DNA of 52,112 nt from DATJJW01 sp035491935 (GTDB lineage: Bacteria > Pseudomonadota > Alphaproteobacteria > ATCC43930 > CGMCC-115725): the NCBI GenBank assembly GCA_035491935.1, contig DATJJW010000270.1:1-52112 (forward strand), in the 5' to 3' direction. The notes under the pieces were generated by a model. It ran no database searches and was not told the origin of the DNA. It was given only the letters and a program-made list of their open reading frames with translations. The translations under genes were made by a program, and so were the position numbers. Below, piece by piece: positions 1-8,853 of the stretch (positions are counted from its first letter, which is position 1; every line of letters starts with the position of its first letter).

Positions 1-1212
1 ATCGACGGCACCGAGACGGGGCATGAAGAAGACGGCGGCGGCGGCGAGCGTATAGGCCGAGGCCGCAAACACGGCGATCGCCATGCCCAGCGACATCGTC
101 GCGCCCAGGAAGCCGACCATTGCGGGGAAGACGGCGCCGAAGCCGCGGCCGAAATTGTAGGTGAAGCCCTGGCCGGTGGCGCGCAGCAGCGTCGGGAACA
201 GCTCGGCCAGGATCGCGCCGACGCTGCCATAGACGCCCGAGGTGAAGAAACCGATCGGCAACGCCATCATGGTCAGGCCGGTCCGGTCGAAGGGCACGGC
301 CATGTAGGTCAGGATCGTCACCGCCGCCCCCAACGCGTAGCCGATGAAGGCTGTCCGCCGGCCGATCCTGTCGCTCAAATAGCCATGGCTGACATTGCCG
401 GTGAAGGAGCCGATGATGACGATCGCCATGTCGATGCCGGCATGGCCCCTGGTGAAGTGCCGTTCGACCAGCAGATATGTGGGCAACCAGGTCTGAACCG
501 CGAAATAGCCGCCCTGCAGGCCTACGGTCATCAGGCAGGCCAGGAAGGTATTACGCTTGAGATCGCCGCTGAAGATCGCCAGTGGCGATGGCCGTGCACG
601 CGCCTCCTTCACCGCGGCGATGAAGGCCGGCGATTCCGGCAGGTAGCGGCGAACGTAGAGCACGAGCAGAGCCGGCAGGAAGCCCGCCCACATGACGATA
701 TGCCAGGCGACATGCGGCGGCGCCAGTATCGAGATCACGCTGACCAGCGCCACGGCGATGCCCCAGCCGATGGACCAGCCGCTCTGGACGAAGCCCATGA
801 CCCGGCCGCGATGCTCGGGCCGGACCATTTCGGTGACCAGCGCCGCGCCCACGGCCCATTCGCCGCCAAAGCCGAAGCCCTGGAGCGAGCGCAGGATGAG
901 CAGCTGGTTCGACGTCTGGGCGAAGCCGCACAGGACCGAGAAGCCCGCGAACCACATCACGACCCATTGCAATACCCGGACCCGGCCGAAGCGGTCGGCG
1001 AGCATGCCGCCGAACCAGCCGCCCACCGCCGAGGTCATGAGCGCGGCCGAGGTGATGATGCCGGCCTCGCCGCGCGTCATCGACAACGCCCCCAGCAGGA
1101 TGGGGATGATGAGCGCGTAGCTCATGAAATCCATGGCATCGAGCGCCCAGCCGGCGAAGGCCACGCCGACGACTTTCTTTTCGCCCGAAGAGATGTTGCC
1201 GATCCGATTCAC
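1..1212 (-). CDS. MFS transporter, aromatic acid/sialate-type proton symporter (3' end cut by window)
   Basis: This is an inner-membrane major facilitator carrier, probably a proton symporter for an organic acid. The 404 visible codons are open and run off the window edge, so the C-terminus is missing. The first cytoplasmic loop has the MFS signature GGMLADRFGRVRV, and a second copy (GYLSDRIGRRTAF) follows in the second half. The N-terminal GWALDAMDFM and the RSLQGFGFGGEW segment resemble the AAHS/sialic-acid symporter branch. The start is a GTG at 1212 with a GGGAGG ribosome site just upstream. A palindromic element and a possible -35 lie about 100 bp upstream, so it is probably its own transcription unit. 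The substrate is unknown. It could serve the same compound as the second MFS gene next to it, but that is only inference. Confidence 0.85.
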   Translation of the reverse strand, partial: MNRIGNISSGEKKVVGVAFAGWALDAMDFMSYALIIPILLGALSMTRGEAGIITSAALMTSAVGGWFGGMLADRFGRVRVLQWVVMWFAGFSVLCGFAQTSNQLLILRSLQGFGFGGEWAVGAALVTEMVRPEHRGRVMGFVQSGWSIGWGIAVALVSVISILAPPHVAWHIVMWAGFLPALLVLYVRRYLPESPAFIAAVKEARARPSPLAIFSGDLKRNTFLACLMTVGLQGGYFAVQTWLPTYLLVERHFTRGHAGIDMAIVIIGSFTGNVSHGYLSDRIGRRTAFIGYALGAAVTILTYMAVPFDRTGLTMMALPIGFFTSGVYGSVGAILAELFPTLLRATGQGFTYNFGRGFGAVFPAMVGFLGATMSLGMAIAVFAASAYTLAAAAVFFMPRLGAVD

Positions 1213-1311
1213 CGCTGCCTCCCGTTAGCCGCTTTTCGTTGAACGGGCCTGTTGCTCAGGCTTGGCCGGCCAGCTGCCGACACGGGCGATGTTTTCGCAT
1301 GAACGGGAAGG

Positions 1312-1351
1312 CGTCAAGAAAATAATCGATTATTTATATATAATCGATTAT
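1312..1351 (-). promoter_or_regulatory. Twin ATAATCGATTAT palindrome upstream of the first MFS gene
   Basis: Two perfect copies of the 12-bp palindrome ATAATCGATTAT lie at 1322-1333 and 1340-1351, with centres 18 bp apart, in a sharply AT-rich island. On the minus strand they end a few bases before TTGACG (1312-1317), a plausible -35 box for the MFS gene starting at 1212. The position suits an activator site or an operator. TAATCGAT-like sequences recur at about 3660-3717 beside the LysR gene at 3736, making that LysR the leading candidate ligand. This is inferred from the sequence only. Confidence 0.5.
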
Positions 1352-1365
1352 TTTACACCCTCCTC

Positions 1366-2700
1366 TTACGCCGTCCGCCCGACCCGGCTGGTCAGGTTCA
1401 GGACGATAGCCAGCACGCTGGCCAATGCCAGGAACCCCGCCATGGCGAGGAGTCCGGCGGTAAAGGAGCCGGTCGCGTCCTTGAGCCAGCCCATCACCGA
1501 CGGACCGATGAAACCGCCGAGCGTGCCGATCGAGCTGATGAGCGCCAAGCCGCCGGCAGCGGCACCGCCAGTGAGGTAGAGGGACGGGATGGCCCAGAAG
1601 ATCGCGCGGGCGGCATTCAGGCACAGCAGCGCCAGCGTGATGCTCGAGAGCACGGCCACCAGGTCGTGCGACATCAGTGCGAAGATGAAGCCGCCGGAGG
1701 CCACGGCACAGGTCAGGATGACGTTCAGCACCCGCTTGCCGTAGCGGTCGACGTACCAAGCCCCGAAGATCATGGCCGCAACCGAGAAGAGATACGGGAT
1801 GGCGACCAGGAGGCTCACCATCGTGTTGGAGAAATGCCCGCCCTTGATGATGATCGGCAGCCAGACCTGCACGCCGTAGGAACCGGTCGAGAAGCTTAGA
1901 TAGATCAGGCCCAGCAGCCAGACGCGGCCGGAGAACAGCGCGGGCACGAAGTTGTTCACCACCTTGGGCTTGCGGCGCAGCGCCTCCTCCTCGGTCGTAA
2001 GCGTCCGGGTGGCGATCTCCCGCTCCTGCTCGGACAGCCATGGTGCCTCATGCGGCTGGTTGGGGAGAAGCCGGGGCAGCACCAGCCCGATCAACACGCA
2101 AGGCAGAGATTCCATCAGAAACAGCCATTGCCAGCCGGCCAGGCCCCAGATGCCATCCATCTTGAGCAGCAAACCCGCAACCGGCGCGCCGATGAAGGAG
2201 GAGGCCGGAATCGAGACCAGGAACCAGGCCAGGACCCGCGCGCGATAGCCGCTGGGGAACCAATAGGAAAGATAGAAGGCCACGCCTGGGAAGAAGCCCG
2301 CCTCGGCGACACCCAGGAGGAACCGCAGCGCATAGTAGCTGTATGGCCCCGAGCAGAATGCCATGGCGGCCGAAACCAGCCCCCAGGTGATCATGATGCG
2401 GGCGATCCAGATGCGCGCGCCGAAGCGATAGAGCGCGAAATTGCTCGGGATCTCGAACAGACAATAACCGATGAACAGAAGGCCCGCGCCATAGCCGAAT
2501 TCGCTGGCGGTCAGGCCGACCGCCTTGTTCATCTGCAGGGCCGCGACGCTGATGTTGGTGCGGTCGACGTAATTGAACAGATAGGCCAGCACCAGGATCG
2601 GCAGGACGCGCCACGCTACTTTGGTGAAGACCTTCGATTGCTGCGCGGCGTCATCCGCGCCCCCCAGTTCGTCAACAAACTTGGCTGTTGTGTTCGACAC
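1366..2700 (-). CDS. MFS transporter, anion:cation symporter (ACS) family
   Basis: This 444-residue, 12-helix inner-membrane carrier is typical in length for the ACS family (phthalate, tartrate, glucarate, hexuronate). Family hallmarks are NYVDRTNISVAAL at the end of helix 1, GLLFIGYCLFEIPSN in helix 2, and RFLLGVAEAGFFPG followed by YLSYWFPSGYRAR in the helix 4-5 region. A GTG start at 2700 has GGAGG seven bases upstream. The gene lies 100 bp downstream of the deacetylase-fold gene and probably shares its transcript. It likely imports an organic anion with protons. The substrate cannot be read from sequence. No frameshift or missing helix is apparent. Confidence 0.87.
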   Translation of the reverse strand: MSNTTAKFVDELGGADDAAQQSKVFTKVAWRVLPILVLAYLFNYVDRTNISVAALQMNKAVGLTASEFGYGAGLLFIGYCLFEIPSNFALYRFGARIWIARIMITWGLVSAAMAFCSGPYSYYALRFLLGVAEAGFFPGVAFYLSYWFPSGYRARVLAWFLVSIPASSFIGAPVAGLLLKMDGIWGLAGWQWLFLMESLPCVLIGLVLPRLLPNQPHEAPWLSEQEREIATRTLTTEEEALRRKPKVVNNFVPALFSGRVWLLGLIYLSFSTGSYGVQVWLPIIIKGGHFSNTMVSLLVAIPYLFSVAAMIFGAWYVDRYGKRVLNVILTCAVASGGFIFALMSHDLVAVLSSITLALLCLNAARAIFWAIPSLYLTGGAAAGGLALISSIGTLGGFIGPSVMGWLKDATGSFTAGLLAMAGFLALASVLAIVLNLTSRVGRTA

Positions 2701-2800
2701 TTTTGCCTCCCTGGTCTAGCCGCCTTTGCCGGCGGTCTTTCGTGGCGTGTCTCATGCGAGATCCCGGCCGCCCCGCCCCTTGCCGGGCGGCCGGCGGGCT

Positions 2801-3637
2801 TCAGCGCCCCTTGTTCCGGTCCAGCACCCAGCGCGCGACCTCATCGTGGCGGGCGAACCAGACGCCGCGCCGCGACTGCATGTGCTGGATGATCGTCGAG
2901 ACCATGGCCGAGATCGGTGGCCGGCCGCCGAAATGGGCATGAACCGTGAGGTTCAGCACCTCGGGCTGACCCGTCTCCATCAGGAAGTCGAAGCTGTCGA
3001 TGTAGACGTCGAGGAAATCGCGCGGACTGCCGCGCATCGCCCGGTTGTCGGTGAAGTCGCTATGCATCAGCGCGGCGATGTCGCCATGCGGCGTCGTCAC
3101 GACATAGGGGATGTCGGTGTCGTTGTAGTCGCCATGCCAGGTGAAGCCGTCCTGGGCCAGGAAGCCCGCGGTGTGCTCGGTCGGCGACATGCGTGGGCTG
3201 GCCCAGCCGACCGGCCGCTCGCCTGTGACCTCGGCGATGATGCCCGAACAGCGGCGGATGATCGCCTGCTCCTCTTCCGGCGTCATGTAGGGCAGGAACA
3301 TGTTTTGGGTATAGGAGTGGCCGGCGATCTCGTGGCCTGCCTTGTGATAGGCCCGGACTGCGTCGGGATAGCGTTCGACCGCGCGGGCATTGGCGCAGAC
3401 CGTGCTCTTGATCCCGGCTTTCTCGAAGATGTCGAACAGGCGCCAGATGCCGGTGCGGCCGCCATACTCGGCCCAGGAAATGCCCTGGCGGTCGACGACA
3501 CCCTCGCGCAGCGGGCTCGCCATCGGCGAGTACGGCGGCGCCTTGCCTTCCGGCCAAGTCTCGAACATCACCGTCGCCATGACGCAGAGATTGGCCCCGT
3601 CGGGCCAAGAGAAACCGGCTGGCCTGTCGTCACGCAT
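2801..3637 (-). CDS. Polysaccharide deacetylase-fold hydrolase (PuuE/allantoinase-like)
   Basis: This 278-residue protein of the carbohydrate esterase 4/NodB-fold superfamily lacks a signal peptide and is therefore probably cytoplasmic. The metal-site pair is seen as HEIAGHSYTQN (H-x4-H). A WASPRMSP segment corresponds to motif 3, and HAHFGG near the end corresponds to the late catalytic histidine. Motif 1 reads MFETW where true NodB deacetylases have TFDD; loss of these aspartates is typical of the branch containing PuuE-type allantoinases and other amide hydrolases. It probably cleaves a C-N bond of a small metabolite rather than deacetylating a polymer. It is divergent from a LysR gene and upstream of an ACS-family carrier, which suggests uptake and hydrolysis of one substrate. 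That substrate is unknown. Confidence 0.8.
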   Translation of the reverse strand: MRDDRPAGFSWPDGANLCVMATVMFETWPEGKAPPYSPMASPLREGVVDRQGISWAEYGGRTGIWRLFDIFEKAGIKSTVCANARAVERYPDAVRAYHKAGHEIAGHSYTQNMFLPYMTPEEEQAIIRRCSGIIAEVTGERPVGWASPRMSPTEHTAGFLAQDGFTWHGDYNDTDIPYVVTTPHGDIAALMHSDFTDNRAMRGSPRDFLDVYIDSFDFLMETGQPEVLNLTVHAHFGGRPPISAMVSTIIQHMQSRRGVWFARHDEVARWVLDRNKGR

Positions 3638-3735
3638 AATCTTCCGTGCCTCCCACTCGATATCATCGATTTTTTCGAGCAGTAGACCCGGCTAATAAAC
3701 TTGTCTAATCGATAATTCCGGCTAAATTATAAGTA
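3638..3735. promoter_or_regulatory. Divergent control region between the deacetylase and LysR genes
   Basis: This 98-bp AT-rich stretch must hold both promoters. It contains TATCATCGATTTTTTCGA near 3660-3677 and CTAATCGATAATT near 3705-3717, which share the ATCGAT core with the twin palindrome at 1322-1351. The layout is typical of a LysR gene controlling its divergent neighbour. No clear Shine-Dalgarno sequence precedes the LysR start at 3736. Confidence 0.5.
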
Positions 3736-4692
3736 ATGCCGATATATCCATCGACCCGACAACTTGAGATCCTGTGCACGCTGGCGCATACGCGCAGCTT
3801 CAGCCGCTCGGCCGAAATCATGAATCTCTCGCAATCGGCTCTGAGCCAGGCGGTCCAGCAGGCGGAGACCCTGTTAGGCGTGCAGCTGTTCCACCGCACC
3901 AAGCGCATGGTCGCGCCAACCAAGCCGGCGATGCATTTCCTGGCCCAGGCGGAACGGTTCCTATCGAATCTCGACGGTGCGATCGCGGAATTGCGCAACG
4001 ACAGCGACCCGGCACAGGGCCGGGTGGAGGTCGCTTGTCTCGCCTCGATCTCGGTCAAGCTGCTGCCGGGTGTGGTGCGCGCCTTTCGCGCCGCCCATCC
4101 GAACGCGGTCGTACGGGTGCGCGACGATGATCCCGACGGCATCGTGCGTCGGGTACGTACGGGCATGGTCGACCTTGCGATCTCCCTCATGTTCGAGCCC
4201 GATACCGGCGTGCTGTTCCGGCCGCTGATCGAGGACGATATGCGCGTCATCTGCCGCAGGGGCCATCCCTTGAGCCGGCGCGAGCATATCGCCTGGGAAG
4301 ATCTCGCCGAATTCGATTTGGTTGCCATGGCACGCGGTACGGGCATCCGTGCGCTGATCGACCGGCACCTGCCGGGTCTCGATCTGTTCAAGGACGCCAC
4401 ATATGAGGTCGCCCGCGTCCCCTCGGTCCTGGATGTGGTTGAGCAAAGCGATTGCGTCTCGGTGATCCCGGCCTTGATGCTGGCCGCGCCCGATGTCGAC
4501 CGGCGCTTTCACCACCGGCCGCTCATCGATCCGGTCATCACCCGGCCGATCGGCTTGATAACCGCTGTCGATGCAGTGCTATCCGCCACGGCCCAAGCCT
4601 TCAGCGATGTACTCATCCGGCGCCTCCGGACCGTGGATGCGAAGAAATTCCCTCACATCCGCTTCTCGGCATCCCTCGCCGAAAGCAGCTAG
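3736..4692 (+). CDS. LysR-family transcriptional regulator
   Basis: This 318-residue DNA-binding regulator has an N-terminal winged helix-turn-helix (about residues 8-67: LEILCTLAHTRSFSRSAEIM, then SQSALSQAVQQAE and a VQLFHRT end) and a two-lobed periplasmic-binding-like effector domain from about residue 95. Length and layout are normal for LysR. It is transcribed away from the deacetylase/MFS gene pair, so it probably controls them in response to their substrate. The ATG at 3736 gives a full helix-turn-helix but has no visible ribosome site. A second LysR gene follows 65 bp downstream in the same direction, but it is a different subfamily and not a recent duplicate. Confidence 0.9.
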   Translation: MPIYPSTRQLEILCTLAHTRSFSRSAEIMNLSQSALSQAVQQAETLLGVQLFHRTKRMVAPTKPAMHFLAQAERFLSNLDGAIAELRNDSDPAQGRVEVACLASISVKLLPGVVRAFRAAHPNAVVRVRDDDPDGIVRRVRTGMVDLAISLMFEPDTGVLFRPLIEDDMRVICRRGHPLSRREHIAWEDLAEFDLVAMARGTGIRALIDRHLPGLDLFKDATYEVARVPSVLDVVEQSDCVSVIPALMLAAPDVDRRFHHRPLIDPVITRPIGLITAVDAVLSATAQAFSDVLIRRLRTVDAKKFPHIRFSASLAESS

Positions 4693-4757
4693 GTATCGTT
4701 CAACGGTCACTAACGCCGAATAGTCTCGGGCTTCCCTCGCAATCGGGAGACAGGACC

Positions 4758-5741
4758 ATGAAGCGTCGTTCACCGCCCTGGGGAGCCATCGAGGCCTTTA
4801 TCGTTGCGACCCGCGTCGGAAGCTTCAAGGAGGCGGCGTCGCAGCTCGGGCTCAGCCCCCCAGCTTTTTCTCGTCGTATTCAGGCACTTGAAGACCATCT
4901 GAACGTCAAGCTGTTCGACCGCACCGCCGCTTTGCCGGTCATGACCGTGGCCGGCGAACGCTATCTCACGCGCCTGCAGCCCGGCTATGACGCGATCCGC
5001 GCCGCCACCGACTGGATGGCGCCCGATGCCGATAAGCGTCCGTTGCGCATCGGCGTCTCCCAATCCTTCGCCCTGGGTTGGCTGGTGCCGCGCCTGCCGC
5101 GTTTCTATGCGCAAACCAGTGGCATCGAGCTCGTCCTGCAGACGCGTGGCAATAAATTCGACCTGCGCGGTGGCGCCGCCGATGTCGGTATCTTCTACGG
5201 CCGCGGCGATTGGGACCATCTCGCCTCGCAGAAACTGTTCGGGCTGAATGCCGCGGTGTTGACCGCCCCCAGTCTCGCCAGCGGCATGCCCCTGCCTCAG
5301 AAGCTTGAGGATCTGTGCGGACACCGGCTGCTCGACCTCACCGACCCGCCCAATCAATGGGATGAATGGCTGGCTTTCGCCGGATATCGCGGACCGCGTC
5401 CGGATCATCGCCTGACCTTCGACAGCTACCAGGTGATGTATGAGGCAGCTGCCCAGGGCCTCGGCGTCACCTTGGGCGCGCATCCGCTGGTCGACCCGTT
5501 CCTGGAAGATGGCCGGCTTCGGTGCGCCTTCGACCTGCATCTGCCGATGTCCGGCTCCTATTACGTTGCGGCCTTGCCCGAGATGAGACGTCAGCCGGCG
5601 GTGCAGCGTCTGTGGCGCTGGCTGGCCGCCGAGGCGGCCGAGGTCGTGAAAGGGTCGGCCTATCTGCAATCGCGCCCCGGCGCTGTTGCGCCCGCTGCAA
5701 CAGCGATTGCCGGGTTTGCGATTGGTTCCGGCACAGCCTGA
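4758..5741 (+). CDS. LysR-family transcriptional regulator, GcvA-like
   Basis: The protein has 327 residues. The opening RSPPWGAIEAFIVATRVGSF and LSPPAFSRRIQALEDHLNVK, with the LFDRTAALPVMTVAGERY wing, match the GcvA-like branch. The effector domain has the GGAADVGIFYGRGDW pattern usual there. I chose the ATG at 4758 because GGGAGACAGG precedes it and the protein then begins right at the DNA-binding domain. Longer in-frame starts run back over the previous LysR gene. The 3' end overlaps the first copy of a 34-bp element that recurs before the phosphoesterase gene, so it is the leading candidate regulator of the TonB system and the phosphoesterase-MFS pair downstream. Confidence 0.9.
   Translation: MKRRSPPWGAIEAFIVATRVGSFKEAASQLGLSPPAFSRRIQALEDHLNVKLFDRTAALPVMTVAGERYLTRLQPGYDAIRAATDWMAPDADKRPLRIGVSQSFALGWLVPRLPRFYAQTSGIELVLQTRGNKFDLRGGAADVGIFYGRGDWDHLASQKLFGLNAAVLTAPSLASGMPLPQKLEDLCGHRLLDLTDPPNQWDEWLAFAGYRGPRPDHRLTFDSYQVMYEAAAQGLGVTLGAHPLVDPFLEDGRLRCAFDLHLPMSGSYYVAALPEMRRQPAVQRLWRWLAAEAAEVVKGSAYLQSRPGAVAPAATAIAGFAIGSGTA
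5695..5728 (+). promoter_or_regulatory. 34-bp LysR-type element, copy 1 (before the TonB system)
   Basis: This element matches 10058-10091 at 28 of 34 positions: CTGCAA, six variable bases, TTGCCGG, one variable base, then TTTGCGATTGGTTC. The first part is an inverted repeat (GCAA-N6-TTGC). It lies inside the last codons of the GcvA-like gene, 80 bp before the TonB-dependent receptor start. Conservation of the half-sites but not of the six-base centre argues for protein binding. Confidence 0.55.
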
Positions 5742-5808
5742 CGGCAAACATGCCTCCGCCCGAAGACGCCGGTTTCCTGCCGGCATCGGCCCACTTGGGG
5801 GAGGTTTT

Positions 5809-8109
5809 ATGCGCAAGGACTTGCTGTGGGTCACCATCGCCGCCGCGACAGCCGTCGTGGCGACACCCATGGAGGCCGCGGCCGATGACCAGGCCGAGAA
5901 TATCATCGTCACGGGCACGCGGGCGCCGAACCGCACCGCCCTCACCTCCTCCTCGCCGGTCGATGTCATCTCCGCCGAACGGCTGAGGCAGACCGGCTTC
6001 TCCAACCTGGCGCAGGCCCTGGCCGCCGTCGAGCCGTCGATCGACTTCCCCCATGCCGCGACCACGCCGACCTCGGCCAATACCAGGCCGATCACGCTAC
6101 GCGGCCTGTCGCCGGATGAGACCTTGGTACTGGTCAATGGCAAGCGCTGGCACAACTCCGCCGTCCTCAACACCAATTTTGCGGTCGGACGCGGTTCGGC
6201 CCCCTTCGACCTCAGTACCATCCCGATCGCCGCCATCGACCATGTCGAGATCCTGCGCGACGGCGCGGCCGCACAATACGGTTCGGATGCGATTGCCGGC
6301 GTCGTCAACATCATCCTCAAATCCAACAAGAGCGGCGGTTTCGTCGAAGCCGAGACCGGCGTCACCGAACAGGCCGACGGCGCCAATGGCGGTGTCAGCT
6401 TCAACAAGGGCTATGCGCTGGGCCAGGGCGGTCACCTGACCGTCTCCGGCTATGGCGACTACAACGAGGGTACCAACCGCGCCCTCATCGACCAGCGCTT
6501 CGGGCGGGTCACCTACAGCATCGGCGATCCCTCCGACCTGCAGGGCAATCTCGTGGCCGACGCCGCGGTGCCGGTCGGGACCGGCGAGCTCTATGGCAAC
6601 ATCATCGCTTCACGTAAGGACAGCGGCAGCCCGGTGACCTTCGGTGTACCGGGTTCCTCGCCGATCCATCCGAACGGCTTTACGCCGATCGTCGAGCCGA
6701 TCGTCTGGGATGCCGGCACCACCGGCGGCTTCCGCGGCAAGCTGCCCAATCTGTTCCGCTTCGACATCAGCAACACCTTCGGCCTGTCGAACGCCGATTT
6801 CTCTGTCAACGACACCGCCAACCTGTCGCTGGGCGCGGCAAGTCCCTCGAGCTTCGATGCCGGCTCCGAAACCTATCTGCAGGACGTGACCGACTTCACG
6901 CTCAGCCGGCCGCTGCCGGAGGTCTGGGCGGGCGGCAACATTGCGGCCGGCCTGCAATATCGGTTCGAGAATTACGGCATTGGCCAAGGGGCGCCCAATT
7001 CCATCGTTGGCGCGGGATCGGTGGGCTTTCCCGGCCTCAATCCCTTCGTTCCGGTCAATGCCGACCGCAGCGCAGGTGCCGGCTTCGTTGATCTCGAGGT
7101 GAATCCGGTCAAGTGGCTGACGCTGGGTGCCGCCGGTCGCTACGACCGCTACAGCGATTTCGGCGGCGACTTCACCTGGAAGACGAGCGCGCGTGCCGAG
7201 GTGACGCCGTGGCTGGCCCTACGCGGCTCGGCCAGCACCGGCTTCCGCGCGCCGTCGCTGCAGCAGGAATACTATACCTCGGTGACCACCGTCGCGAATG
7301 GCGCCAGCGGCAGCCTGGTCAATCTCGGTATCTTCCCCGTCGGCAATCCGGTCGCGATCGCGCTGGGGGCGACGCCGCTGAAGCCTGAGAAATCCCATGA
7401 CTACACCGTGGGTGCGGTCGTCACGCCGACGAAGCATTTCTCGATTACGGCGGATCTGTTCCGCACCGACATCGACAATCGCATCGCACTCAGCGACGCC
7501 GAGAGCGGTTCCGCCGTGACCAGTGCGCTGGCCGGCGCCGGCATCAGCAGTGTGCAGCAGGCCGCCTTCTTCACCAACGCCCTCAATACCAGGACGGAAG
7601 GCTACGACCTGACCCTGGCCTATAACGGCTCCATCGACGACGACACCGGCTACAATGTCAGCGTCGGCTACGAACGCTCGCCGACCAAGGTCCGAAGCCT
7701 TGCCGGCGACGCCAAGGTGCCCGGCCTGTCGCTGCTCGGCACGCATTCGCTGCTGCTGCTGACCGAGGCGCAGCCGACCAACAAGCTCGCGACGCAGTTC
7801 ACCCTCGATCATGGGCCCTATACCGGCATCATGAACGTCACGCGTTACGGCGAATACACCGACGCGCCGATCAGCGGGGCGCAGAAATTCAGCGCCAAGA
7901 CCATCGTCGACCTGTCGCTGTCCTCCCATCTCGGCCCCCGCTTCACGGTGACCGGCGGCATCCTCAATGTCGGCAACGTCTACCCGGATAAGCTGCAGAA
8001 CACCTCGCTGGTCTTCTCCTCCTTCGGCGGCAGCTTCGTCTATGGCGAGGAATCGCCCTGGGGCACGGCGGGCCGGACCTATTACGTTCGCCTGAGGATA
8101 CAGCTGTGA
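5809..8109 (+). CDS. TonB-dependent outer-membrane receptor
   Basis: This 766-residue outer-membrane receptor imports a scarce ligand using inner-membrane proton force. A signal peptide (about residues 1-25) is followed by NIIVTGTRAPNRT, a TonB-box-like segment. The plug follows (about residues 40-170), with ITLRGLSPDETLVLVNGKR and VEILRDGAAAQYGSDAIAGV. The rest is a beta-barrel with TGFRAPSLQQEYY and an aromatic-rich C-terminus ending RLRIQL. The ATG at 5809 has GGGGGAGG upstream. The stop overlaps the exbB start by four bases, so it is co-translated with its own ExbB-ExbD-TonB energiser. The ligand is unknown. The barrel resembles the large alphaproteobacterial receptors that take up non-siderophore substrates, but that is a weak judgement. 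Confidence 0.93.
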   Translation: MRKDLLWVTIAAATAVVATPMEAAADDQAENIIVTGTRAPNRTALTSSSPVDVISAERLRQTGFSNLAQALAAVEPSIDFPHAATTPTSANTRPITLRGLSPDETLVLVNGKRWHNSAVLNTNFAVGRGSAPFDLSTIPIAAIDHVEILRDGAAAQYGSDAIAGVVNIILKSNKSGGFVEAETGVTEQADGANGGVSFNKGYALGQGGHLTVSGYGDYNEGTNRALIDQRFGRVTYSIGDPSDLQGNLVADAAVPVGTGELYGNIIASRKDSGSPVTFGVPGSSPIHPNGFTPIVEPIVWDAGTTGGFRGKLPNLFRFDISNTFGLSNADFSVNDTANLSLGAASPSSFDAGSETYLQDVTDFTLSRPLPEVWAGGNIAAGLQYRFENYGIGQGAPNSIVGAGSVGFPGLNPFVPVNADRSAGAGFVDLEVNPVKWLTLGAAGRYDRYSDFGGDFTWKTSARAEVTPWLALRGSASTGFRAPSLQQEYYTSVTTVANGASGSLVNLGIFPVGNPVAIALGATPLKPEKSHDYTVGAVVTPTKHFSITADLFRTDIDNRIALSDAESGSAVTSALAGAGISSVQQAAFFTNALNTRTEGYDLTLAYNGSIDDDTGYNVSVGYERSPTKVRSLAGDAKVPGLSLLGTHSLLLLTEAQPTNKLATQFTLDHGPYTGIMNVTRYGEYTDAPISGAQKFSAKTIVDLSLSSHLGPRFTVTGGILNVGNVYPDKLQNTSLVFSSFGGSFVYGEESPWGTAGRTYYVRLRIQL

Positions 8110-8849
8110 GGGCGATCACCACCGGGCTCACCGCCCTGTTCCCCGCCACGGCGTTGGCCGCCGAACCCGGCACCATCGCGCCCGTCCATATCGACGTCCT
8201 GGCCATGGCACGCTCGGCCGATCCGGTGGTGCAGGCGGTGATGGGCTTCCTGCTGCTCTGCTCGCTGGCCAGCTGGGCGATCCTGGTCGAGAAATCGCTG
8301 ACATTGGCACGCATCCATCGCCTGACCCGTGCCTTCCTGGCGCGCGTTCGGGCCGGCGGCTCGATCACCGCCAAGATCGAAGGGGAAGACGTGAATGCCG
8401 CACCCATCGCTCGCATGTGGTGCGCGGCCAAGGCGGAATGGCAGCAGAACCGGATCACTGCCCCACGGCCGCCGGCGAACTTGGCGCAGCGCATGAGCCT
8501 GGCGGCGAATATCGTGCAGGAAGAGGAGATGGCGCAGCTCTCCCGCTACATGGGCATTCTCGCCACCATCGGTTCGACCGCGCCTTTCATCGGCCTTTTC
8601 GGTACGGTCTGGGGCATTCTCACCAGCTTCGTCGGCATCGCCGCCAGCCACGCCTCCAACCTGTCGACCGTGGCGCCCGGAATCGCCGAAGCCCTGCTGG
8701 CAACGGCGATCGGCCTGTTCGCCGCCATCCCGGCGGTGATGATCTACAACAAATTCGCCCGCGACCTCAGCCGCGTCACCGGCACGCTGGATAATTTCCA
8801 GGCCGAGATTGCCCGTCTGGTCGCCCGCGAACTCGACATGGCGGGCTGA
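8106..8849 (+). CDS. exbB: ExbB/TolQ-type proton channel subunit
   Basis: This 247-residue inner-membrane protein of the MotA/TolQ/ExbB family conducts protons to energise TonB. The N-terminus looks like a cleavable or anchor hydrophobic segment. The first core helix (VVQAVMGFLLLCSLASWAIL, about residues 40-60) precedes a cytoplasmic loop. The conserved pair of helices then follows, with GSTAPFIGLFGTVWGIL and ALLATAIGLFAAIPAVMIYN. The GTG start overlaps the receptor stop (GTGA). With ExbD and TonB directly downstream, this is a dedicated energy module for the adjacent receptor rather than a Tol-Pal set, because no tolA, tolB or pal is present. Confidence 0.92.
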   Translation: MRAITTGLTALFPATALAAEPGTIAPVHIDVLAMARSADPVVQAVMGFLLLCSLASWAILVEKSLTLARIHRLTRAFLARVRAGGSITAKIEGEDVNAAPIARMWCAAKAEWQQNRITAPRPPANLAQRMSLAANIVQEEEMAQLSRYMGILATIGSTAPFIGLFGTVWGILTSFVGIAASHASNLSTVAPGIAEALLATAIGLFAAIPAVMIYNKFARDLSRVTGTLDNFQAEIARLVARELDMAG

Positions 8850-8853
8850 CGCC

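Noticed and set aside
385..1242. Plus-strand open frame opposite the first MFS gene
   Set aside because: Charged low-complexity translation, opposite a clear membrane protein with MFS signatures.
3736..5741. Recent tandem duplication of LysR genes
   Set aside because: The two proteins differ in DNA-binding and effector-domain sequence (one GcvA-like, one not), so they are neighbours and not fresh copies.
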